From: Saccharomycodes ludwigii
Lineage: Eukaryota > Ascomycota > Saccharomycetes > Saccharomycodales > Saccharomycodaceae
DNA: 64,000 nt
Assembly (NCBI RefSeq): GCF_020623625.1
Contig: NC_060206.1
Location: 728,462 to 792,461 of the forward strand
Reading direction: 5' to 3'
Position numbers and translations under genes: made by a program. The notes under the pieces were generated by a model. The model saw nothing but the letters and a program-made list of their open reading frames with translations. It ran no database searches and had not been told where the DNA came from. Shown here in pieces: positions 20,501 to 28,453 of the stretch. How positions within the stretch are numbered: the first letter of the stretch is position 1; each line of letters opens with the position of its first letter.

Positions 20501-21615
20501 AAATCTATTAATGTTTCCAAACAGTTGTTGACGGGGGATTCTAAAAAATCGTTCCTTGATAATAGTATTAATTTCCGCATATTTGATGAAAGCACACTTT
20601 CAAAAGTAGTCAGTTTTGGATCAAACTGTGCCAATATAGAGTCTTCTAAATTTCTAAACTTTGTGATTTCCTTGTTCAATTTTTCGCTGTTCAACTCTTG
20701 GAATTTTGGCAAAAGTTTACTGCCAAACTCATTATTTTCTAAAGTAAGAATTGTGTCGTATTTTTCCTGTGATGATTTACTTGCTTGGACAATTGATATT
20801 ATTAAAAACATTGTTGCTAATGCATAGTTTTCAGGAAGCTGTTCAGAAAATAAAGAATCCTCATCAAATGAATTTTCAAAGCTTGCCTCTAAAGTTTGTG
20901 AAACTACATCAAACCAGTGAGAATAAAAACTGCCCAAATACTCAACTACTTTATCACGCCCATTATTATCATTTAAATAAGTCACCATTAATAAAATTTC
21001 TGTGCTCATCAAGCGTATTCTAATTGAAACTGTATAATTTGATCCATAAATGAGCTGAGACAGAATTTTGATTAATTTATCTGACTGCACAACGGTCATT
21101 TGTCCTAAGTCATGGTTTAGAATTGTTTTGATGATCTGTAGTAAAATCAGTAGAAATTGGAATGTAGTATTTCCAGAATCATTTATCTTGGAAATAACAA
21201 TGCTAAAAATATTTAACAACAAACTCAGTCCATTATATTTTTTTTGCAAAAATTCTTTACAAACATCTTTTTGTCTTAATAACTTTTCTAATTTATAATA
21301 ATCTCTAATATTTAGAGAGTTTGTTCTCAAGTGGCAACAGCATTTTTCTAAATTTACAAATGGATTAGCACTTTTAGCTTTTGAATATGATTCAGGATTA
21401 TGGTCCTTACAAACTAGTTCCCATTTTCTTCTAAAAGATGTATGAGATAAAGCTGCCTTAGCATCTGGTGGAAAAGCTCTTTTTTCTAGCATCTGATAAA
21501 AGTAGTAATCAATTATTTCATTATTCTTTGGTTGATATTCCACAGAAAAGACAATTTCATTGTGGCTATTATTATTCTGATCTATCATAGTAGTAATATC
21601 ATGTTCACTTATCAT
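17530..21615 (-). CDS. BNR1: Formin Bnr1 (actin nucleator)
   Basis: A 1361-aa diaphanous-related formin that nucleates and elongates unbranched actin filaments for cables; Bnr1 acts at the bud neck. The N-terminal GBD/FH3 (DID) region covers about 25-400, with a coiled coil at about 440-510 (KSIQLETCNSQLKDYEIKVE). The proline-rich FH1 runs at about 650-815 and is built from repeated PPLPPFL...LNKGSG modules, ending in uninterrupted prolines. FH2 begins at about 835 (KLKQVHWDRL) and reaches about 1240, with the conserved MNYKKTDGFRLSSLNKLG. A basic coiled DAD-type tail closes the protein. BNR1 rather than BNI1 is favoured by synteny with AIM20 and YIL161W and by the modest length (Bni1 is about 1950 aa). 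POT1, which follows BNR1 in S. cerevisiae, is absent here. Confidence 0.94.
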   Translation of the reverse strand: MISEHDITTMIDQNNNSHNEIVFSVEYQPKNNEIIDYYFYQMLEKRAFPPDAKAALSHTSFRRKWELVCKDHNPESYSKAKSANPFVNLEKCCCHLRTNSLNIRDYYKLEKLLRQKDVCKEFLQKKYNGLSLLLNIFSIVISKINDSGNTTFQFLLILLQIIKTILNHDLGQMTVVQSDKLIKILSQLIYGSNYTVSIRIRLMSTEILLMVTYLNDNNGRDKVVEYLGSFYSHWFDVVSQTLEASFENSFDEDSLFSEQLPENYALATMFLIISIVQASKSSQEKYDTILTLENNEFGSKLLPKFQELNSEKLNKEITKFRNLEDSILAQFDPKLTTFESVLSSNMRKLILLSRNDFLESPVNNCLETLIDFLSNASLSDSTKLLKFLETVLNYYKSHYKDIAEPEKNNLIQFSINDLMDSLQSDQIASRALNSLELSKLKIEELNKEVKHLKEINSLSKDDLIKDLENKSIQLETCNSQLKDYEIKVEKLNEQRRKLQKQLDMEIVHNSNSNIQQFSPATETKVTLFDNLKKLNNSMTKSSRVLSLSSMAASDNENDYTSSFNIKNSNFSADDINNSGLALKKFVTSSPLKNKKNVPTSKSILGASIENASGQGLMFSSTIIPSSFDNIKSENTDILKRKEPFLIGESPIKLQSKSFLFGPPPVPSFLESVESLPSLSAIPSPPPLPSLFKNKEGLVKTVSPSLPLPPPLPPFLKDNTLNKGSGLSPPPSPPPLPPFLGNSALNKGSGSLPLPPPLPSFLENSAPNKGSGLSPPPPPLPPFLEKSGLNKGSGLLPPPPPPPPPPPLNSSLSPKVLKINNDSSLSNKNLETPKPEIKLKQVHWDRLSSVDGTLWDNSEYRVEVDKQLEELGIYAKVLHLFQIKPFNRTNKHQEGGNSIGRTDKRANSDNSKNKKVLKKTYLTMELAHEFGINLHVYSSLTVKQFVTKVLQCDKAILENHIVLEFFTKEDLCHVPKTALKSYKDYEDGLKSLDELERWDQIYYHLCYKLRHYWEIRSKCLVILTNFEKDYYDILFKLQKIDDALNLLQNSKHMEKIFYIIISIGNFMNYKKTDGFRLSSLNKLGFVKSNSNNQISLLHFVEEIIRTAFDDELSEYLNKLNRLETLGNLSIDSVEMECKDFFKKIKTVSDIFEKGKFSDTSLLGEGDLVVEKLMPEVTRAKRKSTLLRNQYQLTMDDLSKTMKLYGETPQSEESKAEFFQTFINFNVELKKVRKDNLEKEQAERMYKERRDLLLERKKKYEQEQSKIIENETKYEDILRNGLTKQVIEKQEEKVYEESPAVVDFLIHKLKSVPNADEHGNNEEIVGDDEKQVKVVKKGTTTTKNRSNSLLNRTQTLIKGTQNL

Positions 21616-22359
21616 ATATATGTTTATATAGGAAGAGGTGAAAGAGAAAAAGGGGAGAGAGAAAAAGGGAAAAGAGAAAAAGGGAAAAGAGAAAAAGGGA
21701 AAAGAGAAAAAGAGAACTTTAATATAAAACAGAAAGTGATGACTGTTATATTTTTTTTTTTAACTTTTATCAGTCAAACTAAAAAGAAAGATGCAATTTT
21801 ATATGTTTTATTTTTCTGATTCGCTGTTTACAAAAAAAGAAAAAAAAAAAAAGAAAAAAAAAAAAAATGAGTTTTGGATATCGCGAGCAGAACGCTCATT
21901 TATAAAATTTGGAAACGTTTGGAAAAGCTGTGGAAATTTCGATTTTGGGTCAAAAAAAAAAGAAAGTCACACAGAAAATGCCGCAGTGACGTAGCTGAAA
22001 GGCCTGGCCAGATCTGAAACTTGATTATTTTATCACATTTTACAAAGAGATAAATATCAATTAAAATGACCTTAAAAAATAAAAGTGATTGAATTACCCA
22101 TAGCTTTCAATCATTCCATATCCCTCTCTCTCTTAATAGTAGCTATAATTGATAATACCTACTGATTCCAATTGACTAAAATGCTTTTCTTTTTTTTTTT
22201 GAAACGAAATCTGCCATTACTACCAAGCAATGTTTTAAATCGTAAAAACAAAATATATATATATATGTTGTCCGAAGCCGAAATTATTCGGTCAAAAATA
22301 TAATATAATCCGAGTAATCCATAAAGGCGGAATCATCCAAGTTGAACATCCCACAAATT
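21616..22359. promoter_or_regulatory. BNR1 upstream region with CCG-N8-CGG palindrome
   Basis: 744 bp separates the BNR1 start from the 3' end of the YIL161W-like gene. It holds a purine-rich 15-bp tandem repeat next to BNR1, CGATTTTGGG/CCGCAGTGACG-type GC islands near 21930-21995, and at 22278-22291 the exact CCGAAATTATTCGG seen upstream of UBP7/BAS1, again followed by ATCCGAG. The motif is about 660 bp upstream of BNR1 and abuts the neighbour's 3' end. Confidence 0.45.
21644..21716. repeat. 15-bp purine tandem repeat (GAAAAAGGGAAAAGA)
   Basis: Three perfect 15-bp units run from 21661 to 21705, with a partial fourth unit and a degenerate leading unit. The tract is pure G+A on the plus strand (polypyrimidine on the BNR1 coding strand) and starts about 30 bp upstream of the BNR1 ATG, so it may be in its 5' UTR. 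Confidence 0.85.
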
Positions 22360-22968
22360 TTACATATCATCGACCAATTCGGTTAATAATTGGTGTTTTA
22401 ATTTGTCTAATGTGGTGAACTGAGTATTAGACAGTTCAGACCAACTGTTTATCAAATAATTTAATTGTACAAATAAAGAATGTTTGTTCTTCCAAAAAAA
22501 TTTAGCTTTGTAGTTAAAATTACGAACAATAATAGTATCCAGTTCTACAACATTACTTTTGTTAGAGGAGCTTCCATTTAGTCTTATAACTTTATTTAAT
22601 TTCAAATTATTGGATGGATAGTTTTTGGGAATTGACAAAAGTGCTCTGTAAGTTGAGTGCGATTCTTTTATATCCAAAGAATATAAATAAACATACTGTG
22701 ATTTTTTGAACAGTTTGAAAGTAGGCAATTTATATTGACACAGTTTCATCTCATTTTGTAAAATTTTATAATTGTCTTGTCTTTCTTTGTATTTTTGGGT
22801 TTTTTTGTTAAATTCCTCTACTTTGGAGCTTTTAGATGAAAAATCTCTGTCTGTTTTAGACTCATCAGTTCCTCCAGTACTGTTAAGTTTAGCGTGGCGT
22901 TTTGGCTTATAGTTTCTTTTTTTCTTTTTTGGTTTTTGAGTTGTATTAATAGTAGGAGTAGTATCCAT
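22360..22968 (-). CDS. YIL161W-like conserved protein of unknown function
   Basis: A 202-aa cytosolic-type protein without signal peptide or membrane segment. Residues 1-45 are strongly basic and lysine-rich (PKKKKRNYKPKRHAK), compatible with RNA or ribosome binding or a nuclear signal. The remainder alternates hydrophobic and charged residues: YKLPTFKLFKKSQYVYLYSL, then LLSIPKNYPSNNLKLNKVIR and a C-terminal helix. I do not recognise a named domain, although the central pattern (short beta strands, then YP..) could fit an RWD-like fold; that is speculation. In S. cerevisiae YIL161W (235 aa, unknown function) lies between BNR1/POT1 and SUC2 on the corresponding strand, so orthology is inferred mainly from position and size. 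Confidence 0.72.
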   Translation of the reverse strand: MDTTPTINTTQKPKKKKRNYKPKRHAKLNSTGGTDESKTDRDFSSKSSKVEEFNKKTQKYKERQDNYKILQNEMKLCQYKLPTFKLFKKSQYVYLYSLDIKESHSTYRALLSIPKNYPSNNLKLNKVIRLNGSSSNKSNVVELDTIIVRNFNYKAKFFWKNKHSLFVQLNYLINSWSELSNTQFTTLDKLKHQLLTELVDDM

Positions 22969-23695
22969 TTGTTCAGAATTGAGGTATTGTTAGGATTTTT
23001 GAGAAGATATGGAAAAAATGGGAGAAAAGTGGTATCTTTTTATGTATATATAACAGTATTATGATATTGTGGATCTTTTACTTTTGATTGATTATTTCCC
23101 TCTTTAATTTTGCTCTTATTTCGAAATAGAATGTAAAAAAAATTTGAGCAAATTAAAAAAAAAAAAGAAAAAAAAAAATGTCAGATTTTACACTGCGATT
23201 CTTACACGAAAAATGTTTTTTTTTTTTTCTGTTTCTTTTTTAATCAACTCATCAATTATTTTATATACGCAAAATTATAAAATAAAAAAAAAGAAAATAG
23301 AAATATGCTCGATTAACCACTTATTCCCTCATGTCTATTGGCTAAATGCCTTTAAAGATTTCTTTTTTTATTATTATTATTATTATTATTTAGAGATGCT
23401 AGACAAAGGAAACTATTATATGCCCATTTTTATTTTTATTTTGAAATAAGATTCAAGGGTGGAATTGTCTTACATGCTCATAAAAAAAAATTAGCTGAGT
23501 CATATAAATATTTTATGATGAAAAATCTTTGAAATAATTATATATATATATATATATTTATATATTTGGAAACATTTCTTTTGGTTCATTTTTTTTATTA
23601 TTTTTTCTCTATCTGTTCTTCTTCAATGGTATACTTTAAACAACAGAAGTAACTAAAACCCACAAAACCACGTTCGGCATAAATTATAAAGAAAA
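22969..23695. promoter_or_regulatory. Divergent promoter, YIL161W-like gene and Bim1-like gene
   Basis: 727 bp shared by the two genes. TGAGCAAA at 23145-23152 is the exact reverse complement of TTTGCTCA, the Mac1 copper-responsive element of S. cerevisiae, and TTTGCTCT at 23109-23116 differs by one base. Mac1 promoters normally carry two elements. Two further exact 8-mers occur elsewhere in the window (31918 and 55872), close to chance expectation for this base composition, so the assignment is tentative. A TATATAAT-type AT tract lies about 150 bp before the Bim1-like ATG. Confidence 0.35.
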
Positions 23696-24754
23696 ATGCA
23701 AATCACTGCTAGCCTAGCCACCTTATTTTTAGCTTTAGCTCCTGCTGTTAACGCACACTTTAGAATTCCATTCCCAGGTGAAAGAAATTCTACCAATTGG
23801 GGTACTCAAACCACTGCTCCATGTGGTGGTGACAATACCACCGTTTTGCCACGTTATGAATGGAATCCAAATGGTTCTCCTATAGATTTATTCATGCATC
23901 ATAATAAATCTGTTGGTGCTATTTACCTATGTCCTAAGGATGACTGTAGTAAAGTTGAGGATTTCGATATTGTTGTACGTGAGCCATTCGATATGTTTAC
24001 ACCCGGTAACTTCTGTATTCCTGCTTTACAAATTCCATCCGAATATAATAAAGAAGGTTTCAACGGTACTTTACAAGTTGTTTACGCCTCTACCGGTTCT
24101 ACATACGGTGATTACATGTATATGTACAATTGTGTTGATTTTACCATTTCTTCAGATGGACCAATTTACAATGGTTCTCAATGTTCTAACACCTCTCAAA
24201 CTATTGTCGCCAACGACACCGTTTTAGATGCCGAATTTAGTTCGGAAGAAGCCACTTTAACCTCAGCTGCTCCACTAATGAGTAGTCAATCCTATAGTTT
24301 GTTAAACTCTTTCTTCACTTACACCAAAAATATGACTACTACTGCTACTACTGCCAACTCTTCTGCTACAGGTATGGCCGGTATGGACATGAGTGGTATG
24401 GACATGAGCGGCATGGATATGAGCGGTATGGACATGAGTGGTATGGACATGTCAACAACTACTGCTGTTAACTCAACTTCCACAATGTCTGGCATGGACA
24501 TGAGTGGTATGTCTATGAGCGGTATGGATATGAGTGGCATGGACATGAGTGGTATGGATATGGGAAGTACTTCATCTGCAGCTGCTTCTTCTACAGCCTC
24601 TTCGGTAGCTGCTTCTTCTACTACAGATGCTTCTTCCACAACTGCTTCTTCAAATTCCACTTCTACTGTTAAATCTAAAAACGAGGCCAACTCTAGTGGT
24701 TTGAGCGCTGCTTTGACTTTGTTTGTAAGTGGACTATTGACTTTCTTGTTTTGA
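23696..24754 (+). CDS. GPI-anchored Bim1/X325-like copper protein with Met-rich repeats
   Basis: A 352-aa surface protein. The signal peptide covers 1-20 and is predicted to be cleaved before His21 (sequence after cleavage HFRIPFPGERNSTNWGTQTT). A mature N-terminal His followed by this pattern is the hallmark of the X325/Bim1 family, LPMO-like proteins that bind copper with an N-terminal His brace but lack oxidase activity; Cryptococcus Bim1 aids copper uptake with Ctr1. His68-His69 and paired cysteines (Cys43, Cys79, Cys84 and others) lie in the same domain (21-165). Residues about 226-290 hold two blocks of GMDMS repeats with 11 Met each, like the extracellular Mets motifs of Ctr1 transporters. 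A Ser/Thr/Ala stalk and a hydrophobic C-terminal GPI signal follow. Role in copper capture at the cell surface is inferred. Confidence 0.82.
   Translation: MQITASLATLFLALAPAVNAHFRIPFPGERNSTNWGTQTTAPCGGDNTTVLPRYEWNPNGSPIDLFMHHNKSVGAIYLCPKDDCSKVEDFDIVVREPFDMFTPGNFCIPALQIPSEYNKEGFNGTLQVVYASTGSTYGDYMYMYNCVDFTISSDGPIYNGSQCSNTSQTIVANDTVLDAEFSSEEATLTSAAPLMSSQSYSLLNSFFTYTKNMTTTATTANSSATGMAGMDMSGMDMSGMDMSGMDMSGMDMSTTTAVNSTSTMSGMDMSGMSMSGMDMSGMDMSGMDMGSTSSAAASSTASSVAASSTTDASSTTASSNSTSTVKSKNEANSSGLSAALTLFVSGLLTFLF
24371..24567 (+). repeat. 15-bp GMDMS codon repeats (Met-rich domain)
   Basis: Tandem 15-bp units (GGT ATG GAC ATG AGT and synonymous variants) encode GMDMS: five copies, a short TTTAVNSTST spacer, then five more, one of which reads GMSMS. 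Codons differ between units (GGT/GGC, AGT/AGC, GAC/GAT), so the protein repeat is maintained rather than freshly duplicated. Confidence 0.9.
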
Positions 24755-24991
24755 TTTTATTCAAAACTTTTACATATGAATTAATTAATTCTCTTTTTTA
24801 TTCAACTGTATATTTTGTTTTTCCATAGCTTTCATTTTAAAAGTAGGCGTTATATATATATATGTATATATGAATTATCAATTTTAATTAACCTTTATTT
24901 AAATTTATATATGTTAACAATTTTTTTTCTTAACAATAAAAAGTATATAAATATGTTTGTTGAATTTTTGCTCCTGGTTAGCTTCTGTAAG

Positions 24992-25687
24992 CTATAATGG
25001 TTTAGGGTAATATTCTTTTGTTAAGCTTGCCATTGTCTTCCCTAAATCGTTACTGAGTTCCTCCTCATAGCCTTTAATCAAACCATTCACATTCATAGGT
25101 GAGTTGATCTGGTGCAATTTAAACTTTGCTTGAATCTTACTAATGTCGATCTCTAAACCAACAATATTTTTCAAAAGCGCCTTTATATATTCCTCAGGAG
25201 CATCAGATATACTCCATTTTGGTTCATATTTATCTCCTTCTGGCCTTTTAGATTCTTGTTGATCACTAATCATAGCAACAATTTCTAACAATTTTTCACG
25301 ATCGGTAATTATTTTTGCTTCTCCATATACATGAACAGCTGTGTAATCCCAAGTAGGAACAAATTTGTGAGTAACCTTTTTCTCTGGATACCAAGCAGGG
25401 GAAACATATGAGTTTGGACCTTGGAAGACTACCATGCATTTCTTATTTTTCTTTAACATTTCACCATGATAATTCTTAGCGGCAATATGCGCAATAAGCT
25501 TATGTTGCCCATCCTTGTCTTCCATAAATAAAAATGGTAAATGAGTTGCGCACATCTCTTGATCGTCTAACTTTCTATTAAACATAGAAGGGGCTTCATA
25601 ACTGAAAAGGACACCAAATGGGTAAGATTTTATAAAGTTTATTTGTGTCTGTTCATCAGTAATTTCCATAGATTTTGGGATGTACAT
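24992..25687 (-). CDS. PaiB-type FMN-binding split-barrel protein
   Basis: A 231-aa cytosolic protein of the PaiB/FMN_bind_2 family (pyridoxamine-phosphate-oxidase-like split barrel). The family pattern is visible along the whole length: MYIPKSMEITDEQTQINFI at the start, ATHLPFLFMEDKDGQHKLIAHIAAKNYH (about 45-72), VVFQGPNSYVSPAWYPEKK (about 87-105), VPTWDYTAVHVYGEAKII, and a C-terminal VGLEIDISKIQAKFKLHQI. Bacterial PaiB was first named as a regulator of sporulation and proteases; fungal members have no firm function and probably bind flavin. It converges with the Bim1-like gene and is head-to-tail with the FRE gene, both on the minus strand. No targeting sequence is seen. Confidence 0.88.
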   Translation of the reverse strand: MYIPKSMEITDEQTQINFIKSYPFGVLFSYEAPSMFNRKLDDQEMCATHLPFLFMEDKDGQHKLIAHIAAKNYHGEMLKKNKKCMVVFQGPNSYVSPAWYPEKKVTHKFVPTWDYTAVHVYGEAKIITDREKLLEIVAMISDQQESKRPEGDKYEPKWSISDAPEEYIKALLKNIVGLEIDISKIQAKFKLHQINSPMNVNGLIKGYEEELSNDLGKTMASLTKEYYPKPL

Positions 25688-26245
25688 TTTAGTTGTTTTG
25701 ATACTTTTTATTTTTTTCTTTGCTTTCGTTTTTTAACCACAATCTTAAATATAAATGTGTATGTATTCTGAAATAATAGTATTGAAACAAAAAACTTCCC
25801 CAACACCAAATAAAATAAAAAAAAAAAAGGTTAGGATATTTATATCTTTTTGTTTTTAACTTTCATTATTATTGTTCATCCTTTGTTAAAAAAACCTTAT
25901 TACAACATTACAAATATTGATCAGTTTATCTTTACAGAAAAATTAAAAAAAAAAAAAGAAAAAGGAAATTGTATTAGTAAGCAAAGATACCAAATGCCAT
26001 TTTCAAAGATTGTATCAAAACAAAGATAAAAACTTTGCGATATCACAAAACGCGATTAATTTCAAGTTTTAAATCATTTTTTTTTTTTTATCTTTTTTGT
26101 TGCTCGATGACTATTTTTTTTTTATCGGAAATCGAAAATAAAAACATTATCAAAGAATGAGATAAATTAAAATAAATAAATAAAAAAAATACATATATAT
26201 ATACATCAAAAATCTAATCTGTTTTATTAAAAAGTTTATTTTCCT

Positions 26246-26278
<33 letters not shown>

Positions 26279-26308
26279 ACCGTATATCTATATCTATCTA
26301 TATACTTT
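25688..26308. other. PaiB-like upstream / FRE downstream region
   Basis: 621 bp of AT-rich DNA with several poly-A and poly-T runs, including about 27 T near 26240-26270. I see no gene or distinctive site. Confidence 0.45.
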
Positions 26309-28453
26309 TCACCAACCTTGTAACTCTTCAATCAATTCAATTGGGTTAGATCTATTATAAATTTCTTCACTTACTTTATATCTTATATCATCACACATGT
26401 TGCTATGGCCACAGGTAACCACAGCAACACTACCAGATCCTGTTTCGTTCAAGTCATCAGCAACCACTTGTTCAATATCAGGTCTACCCTTTCTAAATTC
26501 ACAATATGGTAATTGTTCGGTAATTGTTTTCACAGCATCATTTTCACTGCTAGTGGACTCTTTTTCCATTACCACTTCTTTATTAAATTCTTTATCCTCA
26601 TTGTTACTCGATGAGTTATCCGAAGACACCTCCTTCATATCCCCAAAGTTATAATCTTCAAACTTGGAAATATACACAATCAATTGCAACTTGTCCTCAT
26701 AAGGTGCTAAAGACTTTAATTCCTCAAGAAACCAATGCAATGAACTCCAGTTTCTAATAACCCAATATAACTTAATAAATCCCTTGAAATCATTGTCTTT
26801 ACACAATTTTTTAGAATAAGCAAATGGACCTGGTATACCATTACCCCCACTATACATCAAAACATGATCATACTTGGTTAAATTATGATAGGATCCATAT
26901 GGGCCCTCAACACATACTCTTATTTCTTTTTCCCTGTGAGGTGTTTGTATTAAGTCTTTGTATAATATTTTAGTCAATCCGGCCTTAACTTTAACATAAA
27001 ATTTTAAAGTTTTCCTTTCTGGGTATGGCACCATGGTGAAAGGATGTGACTGCCAAAATATTTTGTAACTAGCAAAGTAGACATACGCAAAGCTACCAGG
27101 ATTAGCTCTGAAAATAGTTGGATTATATGGTACTTCAAAAACTAAAGTTTCATCGGAGATTAAAGATAACTTGGTTTTTTTATAACCTCCAAACAAAATC
27201 CACATTCTAACCAATCTAATTAGCCTGTCAAAACACCAAATAGCCGCTGTAGCGTAGATAAAAGAAATCAACCCCATGGGCTTGATATGAAGCCAAGCAC
27301 CTATTAAGAAAAATACAGCCAATACTATATGAAAATACAAAAAGACTTCATAACTCAAATGTCTTAAAAAGGAAAAGGCCTGCATGAACATAACACTACC
27401 AACAACAGTGCCAACACATCCCCAGATATACCATCCATCTATAATATAATATGAGTAGTAATCACTGGCCACAATACAATCCAAATAAGCAATAGAATGC
27501 ACCACAATAACAAGCACTGTCATTCTAGCAACCCATTTGTGATAAGTGACAAATGTAGAAAATTTCCAGCCAGTCAACCATAGTAGAAAATTATTTCTGC
27601 CACCAAATAAAAAGGTTAAAATAATCATATAGCACGATAAATAACCAGCTCTATCACCAACATATCTACTCATTTGGATTCTTTTAGTAGCAAAATAGGT
27701 GTTTGGATCAAAATAATGATACCTGGTGCTACAAAATAGTACACACAAAACAAACCAACCAAAGATAACAAACGATTCCCATCTAGTTGGCACAAAACCA
27801 TAAACCCATGAAGTAGCGTGTCTTTTTTTAAAACTTGCTGGTAAGAATAATTTTGCTCTTAAGAACCGTATAACAATGTTTTTCTTTAATATGTTGGTTA
27901 AACCAAGGTATGCCAAAAGCCTATAGATTGTACTGAACAAGAAAATAACAGCCCAATAACCAGTTAACCCACTACCCATATAAAACCCATCGTTTAAATT
28001 ATAATCAAAAATTGCTGAGGTTTCATAATTAATGTAATAAACATCTTCAGTTATTCTAAGCGGAACGTTAATAGGAATAGATATATTGAAACCTGGAATT
28101 AAAGACGTATCATTGACCATATATTTAGTAGCATTTTGATATATTTCATTCAGACTGTCGGCCGAAAGATCAGGGCATTGCGACTCAAACCATTTAGTAT
28201 ACGCTTCAACTTCTTTGGTACTTTTGGCATTTTCAAACCCACAAGCAAGCATTGTACCTAAATAAGCAGCATTGGTACATGTACAAGTAAGATCGGTTGC
28301 TAAACAAAATGTAGCCTCTGACTCAACAGCATTTTCACAGGCGTACCCCATTATATCACCAATATGATAAGGTTCATAAACATAGTCAGCGGAAACTGAT
28401 GCTATCCACGCACAAAAAAATAGAAAGAGCTTCATATTGAACTTAGTGATCAT
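26309..28453 (-). CDS. FRE-family ferric/cupric metalloreductase
   Basis: A 714-aa plasma-membrane flavocytochrome that reduces extracellular Fe(III) or Cu(II) so the metal can be imported. The signal peptide covers about 1-22, followed by an extracellular Cys-containing domain (about 25-140) and six to seven membrane segments (160-420). Two His pairs expected to hold two haems lie in FVTYHKWVARMTVLVIVVHS and LRHLSYEVFLYFHIVLAVFF (plus AWLH). The FAD-binding motif is HPFTMVPYP and the NADPH sites are GGNGIPGPFAYSKK and VVTCGHSNMCDDIRY. The C-terminal lobe carries an acidic Ser/Asn/Glu insertion near 605-645. Length fits Fre1-Fre6. I cannot say which FRE paralogue it matches best. Two TGCACCC sites upstream suggest Aft-type iron control. 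Confidence 0.93.
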   Translation of the reverse strand: MITKFNMKLFLFFCAWIASVSADYVYEPYHIGDIMGYACENAVESEATFCLATDLTCTCTNAAYLGTMLACGFENAKSTKEVEAYTKWFESQCPDLSADSLNEIYQNATKYMVNDTSLIPGFNISIPINVPLRITEDVYYINYETSAIFDYNLNDGFYMGSGLTGYWAVIFLFSTIYRLLAYLGLTNILKKNIVIRFLRAKLFLPASFKKRHATSWVYGFVPTRWESFVIFGWFVLCVLFCSTRYHYFDPNTYFATKRIQMSRYVGDRAGYLSCYMIILTFLFGGRNNFLLWLTGWKFSTFVTYHKWVARMTVLVIVVHSIAYLDCIVASDYYSYYIIDGWYIWGCVGTVVGSVMFMQAFSFLRHLSYEVFLYFHIVLAVFFLIGAWLHIKPMGLISFIYATAAIWCFDRLIRLVRMWILFGGYKKTKLSLISDETLVFEVPYNPTIFRANPGSFAYVYFASYKIFWQSHPFTMVPYPERKTLKFYVKVKAGLTKILYKDLIQTPHREKEIRVCVEGPYGSYHNLTKYDHVLMYSGGNGIPGPFAYSKKLCKDNDFKGFIKLYWVIRNWSSLHWFLEELKSLAPYEDKLQLIVYISKFEDYNFGDMKEVSSDNSSSNNEDKEFNKEVVMEKESTSSENDAVKTITEQLPYCEFRKGRPDIEQVVADDLNETGSGSVAVVTCGHSNMCDDIRYKVSEEIYNRSNPIELIEELQGW

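Noticed and set aside
17530-22968. POT1 expected between BNR1 and the YIL161W-like gene
   Set aside because: Only 744 bp separates the two genes and no thiolase motif is present on either strand.
24319-24690. Minus-strand frame rich in ISIPLMSMP repeats
   Set aside because: Antisense shadow of the GMDMS repeats of the Bim1-like gene.
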